Source of the DNA: Rheinheimera sp. | GTDB taxonomy: Bacteria > Pseudomonadota > Gammaproteobacteria > Enterobacterales > Alteromonadaceae | DNA: 64,000 nt | Assembly: GCF_030690345.1 (NCBI RefSeq) | Contig: NZ_JAUYGV010000007.1 | Span: 434,001 to 498,000, forward strand | Reading direction: 5' to 3' | Shown: positions 25,444-34,432 of the stretch, piece by piece | Numbering within the stretch: the first letter of the stretch is position 1 | Layout of the letters: each line of letters begins with the position of its first letter | The notes under the pieces: model-generated | Database searches by the model: none | Told to the model about the DNA's origin: nothing | Seen by the model: only the letters and a program-made list of their open reading frames with translations | Translations under genes and position numbers: made by a program

Positions 25444-26243
25444 TATGCGTCTTCCTTGCCAAGCCAGGCCGGTTTACGTTTTTCTAAGAATGCTGTTAAG
25501 CCTTCCTGACCTTCCGGCGATACCCGTATTTCAGCAATCGCTTGCTCGGTATGAGCAATCACATTGTTGCTGATCTTACGGTTATAAATATTATGGATCA
25601 GCGATTTCGCTGCGGTGAGTGCTGCCGGGCTGTTTTGCAGCAGAGTATTAACGAAGCTTTCCAGGCTGTCGCTTAGCTCACCTTCGCTAACCACTTCATG
25701 CAGCAGGCCGAGCTTTTTCGCTGTTGGTGCCATAAAACGCTCGGCGGTTAAAAAATAACGCCGGCTTTCGCGCTCGCCAATGGCGCGCATCACATAAGGG
25801 CTGATCACCGCCGGTATTAAACCAATGCGCACTTCGCTTAAACAGAAGCTGGCGTTCTCTTCGGCGATGGCGATATCACAGCAGGCGACTAAGCCCAGGG
25901 CGCCGCCAAAAGCAGCGCCTTTTACCAATGCGATGGTGGGCTTGGGGAATTTATCCAGCCGGTGCATTAGGGTGGCAAGCTCGGCAGCGTCATTCAAGTT
26001 TTGCTGATAGTCTTTTTGCGCCATTGAGCGCATCCAGTTTAAGTCGGCACCGGCAGAGAAGTTTTTGCCGTTGGCGGTCAGTACTAACACCCGCACGCTG
26101 TCGTTATTGGCTAAGTCTTTCAGCACGGCGATAAGCTCGGCTATCATCGCATCGTCAAAGGCGTTGTGCACCTCGGGGCGGTTTAGCTTTAGGGTGGCTA
26201 CGCCGCGCGGGTCGATACTGACTTCTGTGTAAACCTGGTTCAT
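25443..26243 (-). CDS. liuC: Methylglutaconyl-CoA hydratase
   Basis: 266 aa crotonase-fold enzyme converting 3-methylglutaconyl-CoA to HMG-CoA. Oxyanion-hole motifs: GKNFSAGADLNWM near 62 and KGAAFGGALGLVACCDIAIA near 105 (in parts); LSEVRIGLIPAVISPYVMRAIGE near 135 includes the catalytic Glu region. C-terminal trimerisation helices end FLEKRKPAWLGKEDA. It sits between the two carboxylase subunits, the standard liuBCD order, 12 bases after liuB. Confidence 0.92.
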   Translation of the reverse strand: MNQVYTEVSIDPRGVATLKLNRPEVHNAFDDAMIAELIAVLKDLANNDSVRVLVLTANGKNFSAGADLNWMRSMAQKDYQQNLNDAAELATLMHRLDKFPKPTIALVKGAAFGGALGLVACCDIAIAEENASFCLSEVRIGLIPAVISPYVMRAIGERESRRYFLTAERFMAPTAKKLGLLHEVVSEGELSDSLESFVNTLLQNSPAALTAAKSLIHNIYNRKISNNVIAHTEQAIAEIRVSPEGQEGLTAFLEKRKPAWLGKEDA

Positions 26244-26255
26244 ATTCTTCCCCTG

Positions 26256-27863
26256 TTACATCCGGAACACGCCAAAACGGCTCTCTTCAATCGGTGCATT
26301 CAGCGCAGCGGCCAGCGCCAGGCCTACTGTCATCCGCGTTTGTGCTGGGTCGATAATACCGTCATCCCACAAACGGCCGCTGGCATAATACGGATGGCCC
26401 TGTTTTTCATACTGCTCAATAATCGGTTGCTTCAGTGCTTTCTCTGCTTCTGCCGACAGGGTTTCGCCTTTACGCGCTAAACCATCTTTGGTTACTTGTG
26501 CCATAACACCGGCGGCTTGTTCGCCACCCATTACCGAAATACGCGCATTGGGCCACATCCACATCATGGTAGGGTCATAGGCGCGGCCACACATGCCGTA
26601 GTTGCCGGCACCGTAGCTGCCGCCAATCAGCACGGTAAATTTCGGCACCTTGGCACAGCTTACTGCCATCACCATCTTAGCGCCGTGCTTGGCAATGCCT
26701 TCGGCTTCGTATTTTTTACCGACCATAAAGCCGGTAATGTTTTGCAAAAACAGCAACGGGATTTTGCGCTGAGCACACAGCTCAATAAAGTGCGCGCCTT
26801 TTTGTGCGGACTCCGAAAAAAGTATTCCGTTATTGGCTACAATGCCTACCGGATAGCCGAAGATGCGCGCAAAGCCGCACACCAGGGTAGCGCCGTAGTA
26901 TTGTTTAAATTCATCAAAGTCTGAGCCGTCGACAATGCGGGCTATCACTTCTTTGACATCAAATGGCTTGCGCAAGTCAGTGCCCACTATGCCGTACAGC
27001 TCTTTGGCGTCATACAACGGCTCTTGCGGCGCTTTTACATCCATCGCTTGCGGGGCAGGGCGGTTTAATCGCGACACCGCATTACGAGCAAGTTGCAGTG
27101 CATGTTCATCGTTTAGCGCATAGTGATCGGCCACACCAGAGATTTTACAGTGCACATCGGCACCGCCCAGTTCTTCAGCGGATACTTCTTCGCCGGTAGC
27201 GGCTTTAACCAGCGGCGGGCCGGCTAAAAAGATAGTGCCTTGTTCTTTAACAATAATGCTTTCATCGGCCATTGCCGGTACATAGGCGCCACCGGCTGTA
27301 CAGAGGCCCATTACCACGGCAATTTGCGGAATGCCTTTGGCAGACATATTGGCCTGGTTAAAGAAGATACGGCCAAAGTGCAGTTTGTCGGGGAATACAT
27401 CATCCTGGCGGGGCAGGTTGGCACCGCCGGAGTCGACCAGATAAATACATGGCAGGTGGCAGCGCTCGGCAATTTCCTGGGCGCGCAGGTGTTTTTTCAC
27501 AGTAAGCGGGTAGTAAGTGCCGCCTTTTACCGTGGCATCGTTGGCGACTATCATGCACTCAACACCGCTAACGCGGCCGATACCGGCAACGACACCTGCG
27601 CTGGGTACGTAATCGTCGTAGCATTCCCAACCGGCGAACTGGCCAACTTCTAAAAACGGTGAGCCCGGGTCGAGTAATTTTTGAATACGGTCACGCACAA
27701 AAAGTTTACCACGGGCGGTATGGCGGGCAATTAAGGCTTCGCCGCCACCGAGTTTAATTTGCTGTACTTTACTGTTCAGATCATCGACCACGGCCTGCAT
27801 GGCGGTGGCGTTTTTCTGGAAGTCCTCAGAGCGAGGATTGATTTTGGAGGTAATTCTGGTCAC
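26256..27863 (-). CDS. liuB: Methylcrotonyl-CoA carboxylase carboxyltransferase subunit
   Basis: 535 aa (family about 535). Two crotonase-like halves: N-half with [32 protein letters not shown] and the CoA-binding [12 protein letters not shown] near 145; C-half with [41 protein letters not shown] and [18 protein letters not shown] near 420 (each in parts). It accepts CO2 from biotin on LiuD. The ATG is preceded by AAGTTACC; a 265-base structured gap separates it from liuA upstream, so the operon may have internal control here. Confidence 0.94.
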   Translation of the reverse strand: MTRITSKINPRSEDFQKNATAMQAVVDDLNSKVQQIKLGGGEALIARHTARGKLFVRDRIQKLLDPGSPFLEVGQFAGWECYDDYVPSAGVVAGIGRVSGVECMIVANDATVKGGTYYPLTVKKHLRAQEIAERCHLPCIYLVDSGGANLPRQDDVFPDKLHFGRIFFNQANMSAKGIPQIAVVMGLCTAGGAYVPAMADESIIVKEQGTIFLAGPPLVKAATGEEVSAEELGGADVHCKISGVADHYALNDEHALQLARNAVSRLNRPAPQAMDVKAPQEPLYDAKELYGIVGTDLRKPFDVKEVIARIVDGSDFDEFKQYYGATLVCGFARIFGYPVGIVANNGILFSESAQKGAHFIELCAQRKIPLLFLQNITGFMVGKKYEAEGIAKHGAKMVMAVSCAKVPKFTVLIGGSYGAGNYGMCGRAYDPTMMWMWPNARISVMGGEQAAGVMAQVTKDGLARKGETLSAEAEKALKQPIIEQYEKQGHPYYASGRLWDDGIIDPAQTRMTVGLALAAALNAPIEESRFGVFRM

Positions 27864-27894
27864 TTAAGTTACCTTTTGTGCCACAAGTGAGAGC

Positions 27895-27972
27895 CAACGG
27901 CTTCGCTGCTTCCGCACATTTAACACGCTCGCCCGCTCGCTAAGTTAAATCTGCTCCGCGCTTCGCCTCGTC
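27895..27972 (-). repeat. Dispersed repeat R2 (copy 1) in the liuA-liuB gap
   Basis: On the minus strand: GACGAGGCGAAGCGCGGAG, then GATTTAACTTAGCGAGCG, then GTTAAATGTGCGGAAGCAGC and GAAGCCG. ATTTAAC and GTTAAAT pair around it. The same sequence occurs at 32984-33091 on the + strand with about 28 extra bases in the middle. Both copies end within a few tens of bases of the start codon of the downstream catabolic gene. Confidence 0.85.
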
Positions 27973-28017
27973 CGTATTTCAAACACTCGCCGGAGTATCC
28001 GACCGGCGCGGAACCGG

Positions 28018-28064
28018 AACAACTAAGCAGACGATCAAGAGCGAATTTGGGAGAAATTCGCGGG
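28018..28064. repeat. Hairpin element related to R2 in the liuA-liuB gap
   Basis: AACAAC-x3-GCAGAC pairs with GTCTGC-x2-GTTGTT, and inside it GCGAATTT pairs with AAATTCGC across GGGAG. The loop side CGATCAAGAG is also found in the insert of the R2 copy at 33019-33028, so this is probably a partial relative of R2. A second pairing (TACGGTG with CACCGTA) follows at about 28064-28094. Confidence 0.7.
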
Positions 28065-28128
28065 TCTGCGTGTTGTTACGGTGGAAGCGCAGGCTTACAC
28101 CGTAGTCCGGTCTGAAGTGCTGTTTATG

Positions 28129-29298
28129 CTAGTTTGATTCGGTAAACAATTCCCGGCCAATCAGCATACGGCGGATTTCCGAGGTACCGGCGCCAATTTC
28201 GTACAGCTTGGCGTCGCGCAGTAAGCGCCCGGTAGGGTACTCGTTAATGTAGCCATTACCACCAAGCAACTGAATCGCATCCAGCGCCATCTTAGTAGCC
28301 AGCTCTGCCGAGTACAGAATAACCGCTGCCGCATCTTTACGTGTGGTTTCACCACGGTCACAGGCCTTGGCTACAGTGTAAACGTAAGATTTCGCTGCAT
28401 TCATTTGGGTGTACATATCAGCCAGTTTGCCCTGTACCAGCTGGAATTCACCAATCGCCTGGCCAAACTGCTTACGGTCATGAATATACGGCACTACCAC
28501 GTCCATACAAGCCTGCATAATGCCGAGCGGACCGGCGGCCAGTACTACACGCTCGTAATCCAGGCCACTCATTAATACTTTAACGCCACCGCCAACCTGG
28601 CCCAGTACGTTTTCTGCCGGTACTTCGCAATCTTCAAACACCAGCTCACAAGTGTTAGAGCCGCGCATACCCAGCTTGTCCAACTTCTGCGCGGTGCTAA
28701 AACCTTTAGTGCCACGCTCTACAATAAAAGCAGTAATGCCCTTAGAGCCGGCGTTAATGTCGGTTTTGGCGTAAATTACATAAGTGTGTGCATCCGGGCC
28801 ATTGGTGATCCACATTTTATTGCCGTTTAAAATGTACTTATCGCCTTGCTTCTCAGCGCGCAGCTTCATGCTGACCACGTCTGAACCGGCGTTCGGCTCA
28901 CTCATCGCCAGGGCACCAATATGCTCGCCAGAGCACAGTTTAGGCAGATATTTCATCTTCTGCGCTTCAGTGCCGTTGCGGAAAATCTGGTTTACACACA
29001 GGTTTGAATGCGCACCGTACGATAAGCCAACAGAGGCTGACGCGCGGCTGATTTCTTCCAGTGCTACCACATGCTCTAAATAGCCTAAGCCTGAGCCGCC
29101 GTATTTTTCATCTACGGTAATACCCAGCAGGCCCAAGTCGCCGAATTTACGCCATAACTCATTCGGGAACTCGTTTTTCTCGTCAATATGGGCAGCGCGC
29201 GGCGCGATTTCTTCGCGGGCGAAGGCGTTAACCTGCTCACGAATCATATCTACCGTTTCGCCTAAATCGAAATTAAGCCCTTTATAACTACTAATCAT
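28129..29298 (-). CDS. liuA: Isovaleryl-CoA dehydrogenase
   Basis: 389 aa FAD-dependent acyl-CoA dehydrogenase, converting isovaleryl-CoA to 3-methylcrotonyl-CoA with electron-transfer flavoprotein as acceptor. Marks: [14 protein letters not shown] near 130, WITNGPDA near 165, and C-terminal [22 protein letters not shown]. The base is expected to be the Glu in [15 protein letters not shown] (position 254-like, as in isovaleryl-CoA dehydrogenases), because the usual C-terminal Glu loop reads GAGTSEIRR without the Glu. This supports the specific assignment. First catabolic gene after liuR, 32 bases away. Confidence 0.95.
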   Translation of the reverse strand: MISSYKGLNFDLGETVDMIREQVNAFAREEIAPRAAHIDEKNEFPNELWRKFGDLGLLGITVDEKYGGSGLGYLEHVVALEEISRASASVGLSYGAHSNLCVNQIFRNGTEAQKMKYLPKLCSGEHIGALAMSEPNAGSDVVSMKLRAEKQGDKYILNGNKMWITNGPDAHTYVIYAKTDINAGSKGITAFIVERGTKGFSTAQKLDKLGMRGSNTCELVFEDCEVPAENVLGQVGGGVKVLMSGLDYERVVLAAGPLGIMQACMDVVVPYIHDRKQFGQAIGEFQLVQGKLADMYTQMNAAKSYVYTVAKACDRGETTRKDAAAVILYSAELATKMALDAIQLLGGNGYINEYPTGRLLRDAKLYEIGAGTSEIRRMLIGRELFTESN

Positions 29299-29330
29299 GT
29301 TGATCCCCGTTTGCTATGTCTTCTGACCGC

Positions 29331-29735
29331 TTAAGCGGTTTTATGTTGTTTGGCGTCGGCTAAGGTATCGCGGCAACGTTTTTCAACGGTGACCAGTTCC
29401 ATCAGCACAACTTTGATATCGTCCAATTGCTGATGCAGCTCGGCTTTTTTCAGCTCTATCAGCTTCAGCATGGTATTTAATTGGGTGACGCTGCTTTTAT
29501 CTGCGTCGTACAGTTCAAACAGCTGGCCGGTTTCGGCCAGGCTAAAACCGAGGCGTTTGCCGCGTAAAATCAGCTTCAACCGTACCCGGTCGCGCTTGCT
29601 GTAAATACGGGTTTGGCCGTTACGTAAAGGCAGGATCAGCCCCTGATCTTCATAAAAGCGGATACTACGGGTAGTAATATCAAACTCTTTGGCCAGTTCG
29701 CTGATGCTATATGTTTTTTCTTCTTTTTCTGTCAT
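29331..29735 (-). CDS. liuR: MerR-family regulator of branched-chain catabolism (LiuR)
   Basis: 134 aa. Start at ATG 29735, preceded by GGGGAAGG at 8 bases, rather than the longer frame. MerR helix-turn-helix YSISELAKEFDITTRSIRFYEDQGLI at the N-terminus (in parts), followed by wing GQTRIYSKRDRVRLKLILRGKRLGFSL and a C-terminal coiled-coil dimer helix (LIELKKAELHQQLDDI). No Cys-based metal site. First gene of the leucine operon, as LiuR is in other gammaproteobacteria, where it represses liu genes and senses pathway CoA esters. Candidate operators lie at 29774 and 29924. Confidence 0.92.
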   Translation of the reverse strand: MTEKEEKTYSISELAKEFDITTRSIRFYEDQGLILPLRNGQTRIYSKRDRVRLKLILRGKRLGFSLAETGQLFELYDADKSSVTQLNTMLKLIELKKAELHQQLDDIKVVLMELVTVEKRCRDTLADAKQHKTA

Positions 29736-29773
29736 ATCCGCCTTCCCCGAAAACGCAGTCAATATAAGTGAAG

Positions 29774-29789
29774 TTTACGTAAAGGTAAA
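29774..29789. promoter_or_regulatory. Candidate LiuR operator at the liuR promoter
   Basis: TTTACGTAAAGGTAAA: imperfect 16-base dyad TTTACG-N4-GGTAAA, 39 bases upstream of the liuR ATG. Same architecture as the site at 29924. Matches my recollection of the TTTACGT-type LiuR motif; not tested. Confidence 0.6.
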
Positions 29790-29923
29790 GCTGGCAGCTT
29801 GGTGCTAAGTTGGCAAAATGGCCATTTTTACCGTGTTTGTAAAGCTAAAATGCCAGTTTGTACTGGTCAGACTGTACACTTTGCTGAACCAAAAGCGCCG
29901 CACACTACCATAGTGTTAGGTAG

Positions 29924-29939
29924 TTGACGTTGGCGTAAA
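29924..29939. promoter_or_regulatory. Candidate LiuR operator upstream of the thiolase operon
   Basis: TTGACGTTGGCGTAAA: 16-base dyad with arms TTGACG and CGTAAA, followed by another CGTAAA half-site (29940-29945). TTGACG also matches a -35 hexamer. It would place both divergent catabolic operons under one regulator. Confidence 0.6.
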
Positions 29940-29999
29940 CGTAAATTTGGTGTAGGCTCTGGAACAACTTTTTAGCCGACAGCTTTTTTGGAGATCTTT

Positions 30000-31181
30000 A
30001 TGGCTACCGACAATATTGTAATCGTTGCTGCTACACGCACCGCTATGGGCGGTTTTATGGGCGGCTTAAACGACGTTGATGCTACTGTGCTGGGCGCCAC
30101 TGCGATTAAAGCTGCATTAGATCAGGCCGGTATCAGCGGCGACAAGGTTAGTGAAGTGATTATGGGTAATGTGCTGCCGGCCGGTTTAGGCCAGGCACCG
30201 GCACGGCAGGCGACATTAAAAGCCGGCTTACCTTTAAGCGCTGGGGCTACCACTATTAATAAAGTATGTGGTTCAGGTTTAAAGGCGGTAATGCTGGCCA
30301 GCGATCTGTTAAAGGCCGGTAGCGCCGATGTGGTGGTAGCCGGTGGTATGGAGTCGATGAGCAACGCACCTTACCTGCTGCCTAAAGCGCGCGGCGGTTA
30401 CCGTATGGGCCACGGCGAAATTAAAGATCATATGATGTTAGACGGCCTGGAAAATGCCTACGATGGTAAAGCCATGGGCTGTTTTGCTCAGGGCACAGCA
30501 GATGAGAAAGGCATTAGCCGCGAGCAGATGGATGCCTTCGCGGTGCAATCTACCACCCGTGCCCAACAAGCTATTGCCAGCGGTGCCTTTAAAAACGAAA
30601 TTACCCCGGTCACTTTTCAAACCCGTAAAGGTGAAATGACCTTTGCGGTAGATGAGCAACCGGGCAATGCCAAAATTGACAAAATTCCTTCTCTGCGCCC
30701 GGCATTTGCCAAAGACGGTACTATTACAGCGGCTAACTCCAGCTCGATTTCTGACGGCGCTGCTGCGCTGGTCTTAATGCGCGAATCTGACGCCAAAGCA
30801 CAGGGCGCTAAGCCACTGGCGCGCGTGGTGGCCCATGCCACTAACTCGATGGAGCCGGCACTGTTTACTGTAGCACCAGTTGGCGCTATGCAAAAAGTGC
30901 TGCAAAAAGCCGGCTGGGATAAACAGCAGGTAGATCTGTGGGAAATTAACGAAGCTTTTGCCATGGTAACCATGCTGGCGATTAACGAGCTGGGCCTGGA
31001 TGAGAGCAAAGTAAACGTAAACGGCGGCGCCTGTGCGCTGGGCCATCCTATTGGTGCTTCTGGTGCGCGTATTCTGGTTACCCTTATTCATGCGCTGCGT
31101 AACCGCGGTTTAAGCAAAGGCGTGGCCTCACTGTGTATCGGTGGCGGTGAAGCCGTAGCACTGGCCGTAGAAGTACTGTAA
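30000..31181 (+). CDS. Acetyl-CoA C-acyltransferase (thiolase II)
   Basis: 393 aa thiolase. Start ATG 30000 with GGAG 7 bases upstream, rather than the earlier ATG. Seen: nucleophile Cys in NKVCGSGLKAVMLA near 88, GGMESMSNAPYLL, the GHPIGASGARI His near 348 and CIGGGEAVAL with the second Cys near 378. Biosynthetic/degradative thiolases look alike; here, leading the valine/isoleucine operon, it probably cleaves 2-methylacetoacetyl-CoA to acetyl-CoA and propionyl-CoA (isoleucine branch) and/or acetoacetyl-CoA. A LiuR-type site lies upstream. Confidence 0.9.
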   Translation: MATDNIVIVAATRTAMGGFMGGLNDVDATVLGATAIKAALDQAGISGDKVSEVIMGNVLPAGLGQAPARQATLKAGLPLSAGATTINKVCGSGLKAVMLASDLLKAGSADVVVAGGMESMSNAPYLLPKARGGYRMGHGEIKDHMMLDGLENAYDGKAMGCFAQGTADEKGISREQMDAFAVQSTTRAQQAIASGAFKNEITPVTFQTRKGEMTFAVDEQPGNAKIDKIPSLRPAFAKDGTITAANSSSISDGAAALVLMRESDAKAQGAKPLARVVAHATNSMEPALFTVAPVGAMQKVLQKAGWDKQQVDLWEINEAFAMVTMLAINELGLDESKVNVNGGACALGHPIGASGARILVTLIHALRNRGLSKGVASLCIGGGEAVALAVEVL

Positions 31182-31256
31182 CGAACATTTAAAGCTGCCG
31201 GCGCAATTACACACATAACAGGCCGGCGGCATACCCAAACAATCGGGAGAAGCAAC

Positions 31257-32753
31257 ATGACACAACAGGTTAAGCATTTTATCGACGGCGAGTTCGTCAC
31301 CCCTACAGGTGACAAACTGATCGCTGTTACCAACCCGGCAACACAAGAAGTGATTGCTCAGGTGGCATGTGCCACAGCGGCAGAAATGGAACGCGCTATC
31401 GAGTCGGCTAAAGCGGCTTTTTTAACGTGGAAAGAAGTGCCGGTATCAGAGCGCGCCCGTTTAATGATGCGTTTTGCGCATTTATTAAAAGAGCATCAGG
31501 GCGAGATTGCCGACATTATCTGCCGCGAACTGGGTAAAACAGTAGAAGACGCCAAGGGCGATGTCTGGCGTGGTATTGAAGTGGTTGAACAGGCGGCGAA
31601 TATTCCGTCATTAATGATGGGCGAAACGGTAGAAAACGTGGCGCGTAGCATTGACACTTACAGCTACATTCAGCCACTGGGCGTTTGTGCCGGTATTACG
31701 CCGTTTAACTTCCCGGCGATGATCCCACTGTGGATGTTCCCGATGGCGATTGCCTGCGGTAATACCTTTATCTTAAAACCGTCAGAGCAAGATCCGATGA
31801 CGGTAAACAAAATTGCCGAGCTGTTTGTTAAAGCCGGTGCACCAAAAGGCGTATTACAAGTTGTGCACGGCGCCAAAGAGCAGGTTGATGCCATTTTGCA
31901 CCACCCGGATATTAAAGCCATTTCCTTTGTCGGTTCAGTTAACGTGGGCCAGTATATTTACAAAACCGGTACCGACAATTTAAAACGCGTACAGGCCTTC
32001 GCCGGTGCGAAGAACCATATGGTTATTATGCCGGATGCGAACAAGCAGCAGGTGGTTAATGCCTTGGTGGGAGCTTCAGTTGGCGCCGCCGGCCAGCGCT
32101 GTATGGCAATATCTGTAGCGGTATTTGTTGGCGCTGCAGCAGATTGGATCCCGGAAGTAGCCGCTGCCATTGGCAAGGTACGTCCTGGTGTGTACACCGA
32201 CCCTAACGCCGCTTATGGCCCGCAAATTAGCCCGCAGGCGCGTACCCGGGTGTTATCGTTAATTGAGCAGGGTAAAAAAGAAGGCGCGACCTGCGTGCTG
32301 GATGGCTCAGACTGCAAAGTGGAAGGCTACCCGAACGGTAACTGGGTAGGCCCAACGGTGTTTAGCAACGTAACTACCGAGATGGAAATTTATAAGCAGG
32401 AAATTTTCGGCCCGGTGTTAACCACTATGCAGGTGGGCTCGCTGGCTGAAGCATTAAAAGTGGTGAATGACAGCCCGTACGGTAACGGTACTTCTATCTT
32501 TACCGCCAGCGGCGCAGCAGCACGTAAGTATCAGCATGAAGTGGAAGTAGGTCAGGTAGGTATTAACATACCTATTCCGGTGCCACTGCCGTTTTTCTCC
32601 TTCACCGGCTGGAAAGGCTCGTTCTATGGTGACCAGCATGCTTATGGTAAGCAGGCGGTACGTTTTTACACTGAGACGAAGACCATTACAGCGCGCTGGT
32701 TTGACGACGATATTCCGGTTTCCGGCCCGAATATGTCGATTAATTTACGTTAA
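31257..32753 (+). CDS. mmsA: Methylmalonate-semialdehyde dehydrogenase (CoA-acylating)
   Basis: 498 aa aldehyde dehydrogenase that converts (S)-methylmalonate semialdehyde to propionyl-CoA with NAD+ and CoA, last step of valine degradation. Marks: [21 protein letters not shown] near 142 (in parts), [21 protein letters not shown] near 222, and catalytic Cys in [17 protein letters not shown] near 284. The C-terminal [21 protein letters not shown] is typical. The gap before it (31182-31256) can form a GC-rich stem from GCTGCCGGC and GCCGGCGGC. GGGAGAAG precedes the ATG. Confidence 0.95.
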   Translation: MTQQVKHFIDGEFVTPTGDKLIAVTNPATQEVIAQVACATAAEMERAIESAKAAFLTWKEVPVSERARLMMRFAHLLKEHQGEIADIICRELGKTVEDAKGDVWRGIEVVEQAANIPSLMMGETVENVARSIDTYSYIQPLGVCAGITPFNFPAMIPLWMFPMAIACGNTFILKPSEQDPMTVNKIAELFVKAGAPKGVLQVVHGAKEQVDAILHHPDIKAISFVGSVNVGQYIYKTGTDNLKRVQAFAGAKNHMVIMPDANKQQVVNALVGASVGAAGQRCMAISVAVFVGAAADWIPEVAAAIGKVRPGVYTDPNAAYGPQISPQARTRVLSLIEQGKKEGATCVLDGSDCKVEGYPNGNWVGPTVFSNVTTEMEIYKQEIFGPVLTTMQVGSLAEALKVVNDSPYGNGTSIFTASGAAARKYQHEVEVGQVGINIPIPVPLPFFSFTGWKGSFYGDQHAYGKQAVRFYTETKTITARWFDDDIPVSGPNMSINLR

Positions 32754-32796
32754 GAGCAATGTGGAGCCTGATTTTAGTCAGGCTCAGGCCTGCACA

Positions 32797-32947
32797 CTTT
32801 ACACGCCGACACGCCATAAACCGTCCGTGGGGCTCGATTTATGAATTTCATCCGTGAAATTCACCCCCAGGGGCCAGCGAAGCTGGTCAAATTCGTTCCT
32901 GACGAATTTGTCAGCATCCATGGCCTCCAACGGTCGGCTAAGTAAAG
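32797..32947 (+). repeat. Dispersed intergenic repeat R1, variant I, expanded (copy 2)
   Basis: Arms CTTTAC..GCCGAC and GTCGGC..GTAAAG enclose the same start CACGCCATAAACCGTCC and end CATGGCCTCCAACGG as copy 1. Inside are three inserted hairpins: TGAATTTCA/TGAAATTCA, CCAGC/GCTGG and AAATTCGT/ACGAATTT. It looks like a core enlarged by stem-loop insertions. Confidence 0.85.
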
Positions 32948-32983
32948 TCTGCAGTCCTTCTCTGATGCAGGTTCAAAACGGTT

Positions 32984-33091
32984 GACGAGGCGAAGTGCGG
33001 AGTAGATTTAACTTAGCGAGCGATCAAGAGTGAGCCGGGGAGCGGCGAACGGGCGAGAGTGTTAAATGTACGGAAGCAGCGAAGCCGATTG
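32984..33091 (+). repeat. Dispersed repeat R2 (copy 2) before the acyl-CoA dehydrogenase
   Basis: GACGAGGCGAAGTGCGGAG, GATTTAACTTAGCGAGCG, an insert containing ATCAAGAGTGAGCC, then GTTAAATGTACGGAAGCAGC and GAAGCCG. It ends 17 bases before the start codon at 33109. Orientation relative to the downstream gene is the same as copy 1 relative to liuB. Confidence 0.85.
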
Positions 33092-33108
33092 AAGAAACAG
33101 GATTAACT

Positions 33109-34266
33109 ATGAATTTCAATTTAACAGAAGACCAACAAGCCTTTGTCGATGTGGCCAAACAGTTTGCCGAACAAGAGCTGGCGCCACACGCAGCGCAGTG
33201 GGATCGTGATCATCACTTTCCTAAAGACGTGATCCAAAAAGCCGGTGAGCTGGGTTTTTGCTCATTGTATACGCCCGAAGAAGACGGTGGCATGGGGCTG
33301 TCACGCTTAGACTCCTCCATTATTTTCGAACAGCTGTCGATGGGCTGTACCGCCACTACGGCTATGCTGACCATTCACAATATGGCCACCTGGATGATAG
33401 CCAACTGGGGTACCAGTGATGCCAAGACAGAATGGATGGAGCATCTGGTCACCGGTCAGAAATTGGCCTCTTACTGCTTAACCGAGCCAGGCTCTGGCTC
33501 AGACGCAGCCGGCCTGCGTACCAGTGCGAAAAAAGATGGCAACGAATACGTGTTAAACGGCTCTAAGATGTTTATCTCCGGCGCCGGTGAAACTGAAGTA
33601 TTGGTAGTAATGGCGCGCACCGGCGAAGCTGGGCCCAAAGGCATTTCAGCCTTTATTGTACCGGCCGATGCCAAAGGTGTGATTTACGGCAAAGCTGAAG
33701 AGAAAATGGGCTGGAACGCCCAGCCAACCCGCCTGATTACCTTTGAAGATGTACGTATACCGGCGCATTACCTGCTGGGCAACGAAGGCGAAGGCTTTGG
33801 CTTTGCTATGAAAGGCTTAGACGGCGGCCGTATTAATATCGCCACCTGCTCTATTGGTACTGCGCAGCAGGCGCTGAATACCGCGCGTAACTATATGTTA
33901 GAGCGCCAGCAGTTTGGCAAGCCATTGGCAGCATTTCAGGCACTACAGTTTAAACTGGCGGATATGGCCACCGAGCTGGTGGCTGCACGGCAGTTAGTGC
34001 GCTTAGCGGCGTTTAAGCTGGACCAGAAAGATGGTGAAGCCACCGCCTATTGCGCTATGGCCAAGCGGTTTGCTACCGATGTCGGTTTTCAGGTTTGCGA
34101 CCAGGCGCTGCAGTTACACGGCGGCTACGGCTACATTAAAGAATACCCGTTGGAGCGGCATTTCCGCGATGTGCGCGTGCACCAGATTTTGGAAGGTACC
34201 AACGAAATTATGCGGCTGATTATCGGCCGGCGTTTATTGGATGAAGCCGCTGGTGACATTCTTTAA
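33109..34266 (+). CDS. Isobutyryl/2-methylbutyryl-CoA dehydrogenase
   Basis: 385 aa FAD acyl-CoA dehydrogenase. Marks: YCLTEPGSGSDAAGL near 125, FISGAGETEVLVVMAR near 160, QLHGGYGYIKEYPLERHFRDVR near 345 and LEGTNEIMRLIIGRRLL with the catalytic Glu (EGTNE) near 365, the position used by isobutyryl-, short- and medium-chain enzymes and different from liuA. Operon position between mmsA and the hydratase/hydrolase pair indicates oxidation of isobutyryl-CoA (valine) and probably 2-methylbutyryl-CoA (isoleucine). Confidence 0.9.
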   Translation: MNFNLTEDQQAFVDVAKQFAEQELAPHAAQWDRDHHFPKDVIQKAGELGFCSLYTPEEDGGMGLSRLDSSIIFEQLSMGCTATTAMLTIHNMATWMIANWGTSDAKTEWMEHLVTGQKLASYCLTEPGSGSDAAGLRTSAKKDGNEYVLNGSKMFISGAGETEVLVVMARTGEAGPKGISAFIVPADAKGVIYGKAEEKMGWNAQPTRLITFEDVRIPAHYLLGNEGEGFGFAMKGLDGGRINIATCSIGTAQQALNTARNYMLERQQFGKPLAAFQALQFKLADMATELVAARQLVRLAAFKLDQKDGEATAYCAMAKRFATDVGFQVCDQALQLHGGYGYIKEYPLERHFRDVRVHQILEGTNEIMRLIIGRRLLDEAAGDIL

Positions 34267-34308
34267 CTAGCAGATGAACTCAAGCTGGGGGAACAGGATT
34301 GTTCTAAA

Positions 34309-34370
34309 CCGACCGTTGGAGGCCATGGATGGCCGGAGTCGAGCCCCAGGGACGGTTTATGGCGTGTCGG
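34309..34370 (-). repeat. Dispersed intergenic repeat R1, variant I (copy 3)
   Basis: 62 bases bounded by CCGAC and GTCGG, reading CCGTTGGAGGCCATGGATGG from the left; it is the reverse complement of copy 1 with the same length. Lies in the 166-base gap between the acyl-CoA dehydrogenase and the hydratase. Confidence 0.85.
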
Positions 34371-34432
34371 TGTGGACAAACCTGTTTCACCTAAGCACGT
34401 AGCATGAACTACGCCCAAATCAGGAGACAACA

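Larger units (their letters stand above)
32754..33108. other. 355-base gap mmsA-acyl-CoA dehydrogenase: stem-loops and repeats
   Basis: No gene seen. From left: an 8-bp stem GAGCCTGA/TCAGGCTC at 32764-32785 without a T tract; the enlarged R1 variant I repeat (32797-32947) with three extra small hairpins; a short unique stretch; and R2 copy 2 (32984-33091) running up to the ribosome-binding site AACAGGA before the ATG at 33109. Confidence 0.8.

Noticed and set aside
30617..31009. 130 aa and 105 aa open frames opposite the thiolase
   Set aside because: Shadows of the thiolase gene, no independent support.
32764..32785. Rho-independent terminator after mmsA
   Set aside because: Good 8-bp stem but no T tract, so only a hairpin is reported within the gap.
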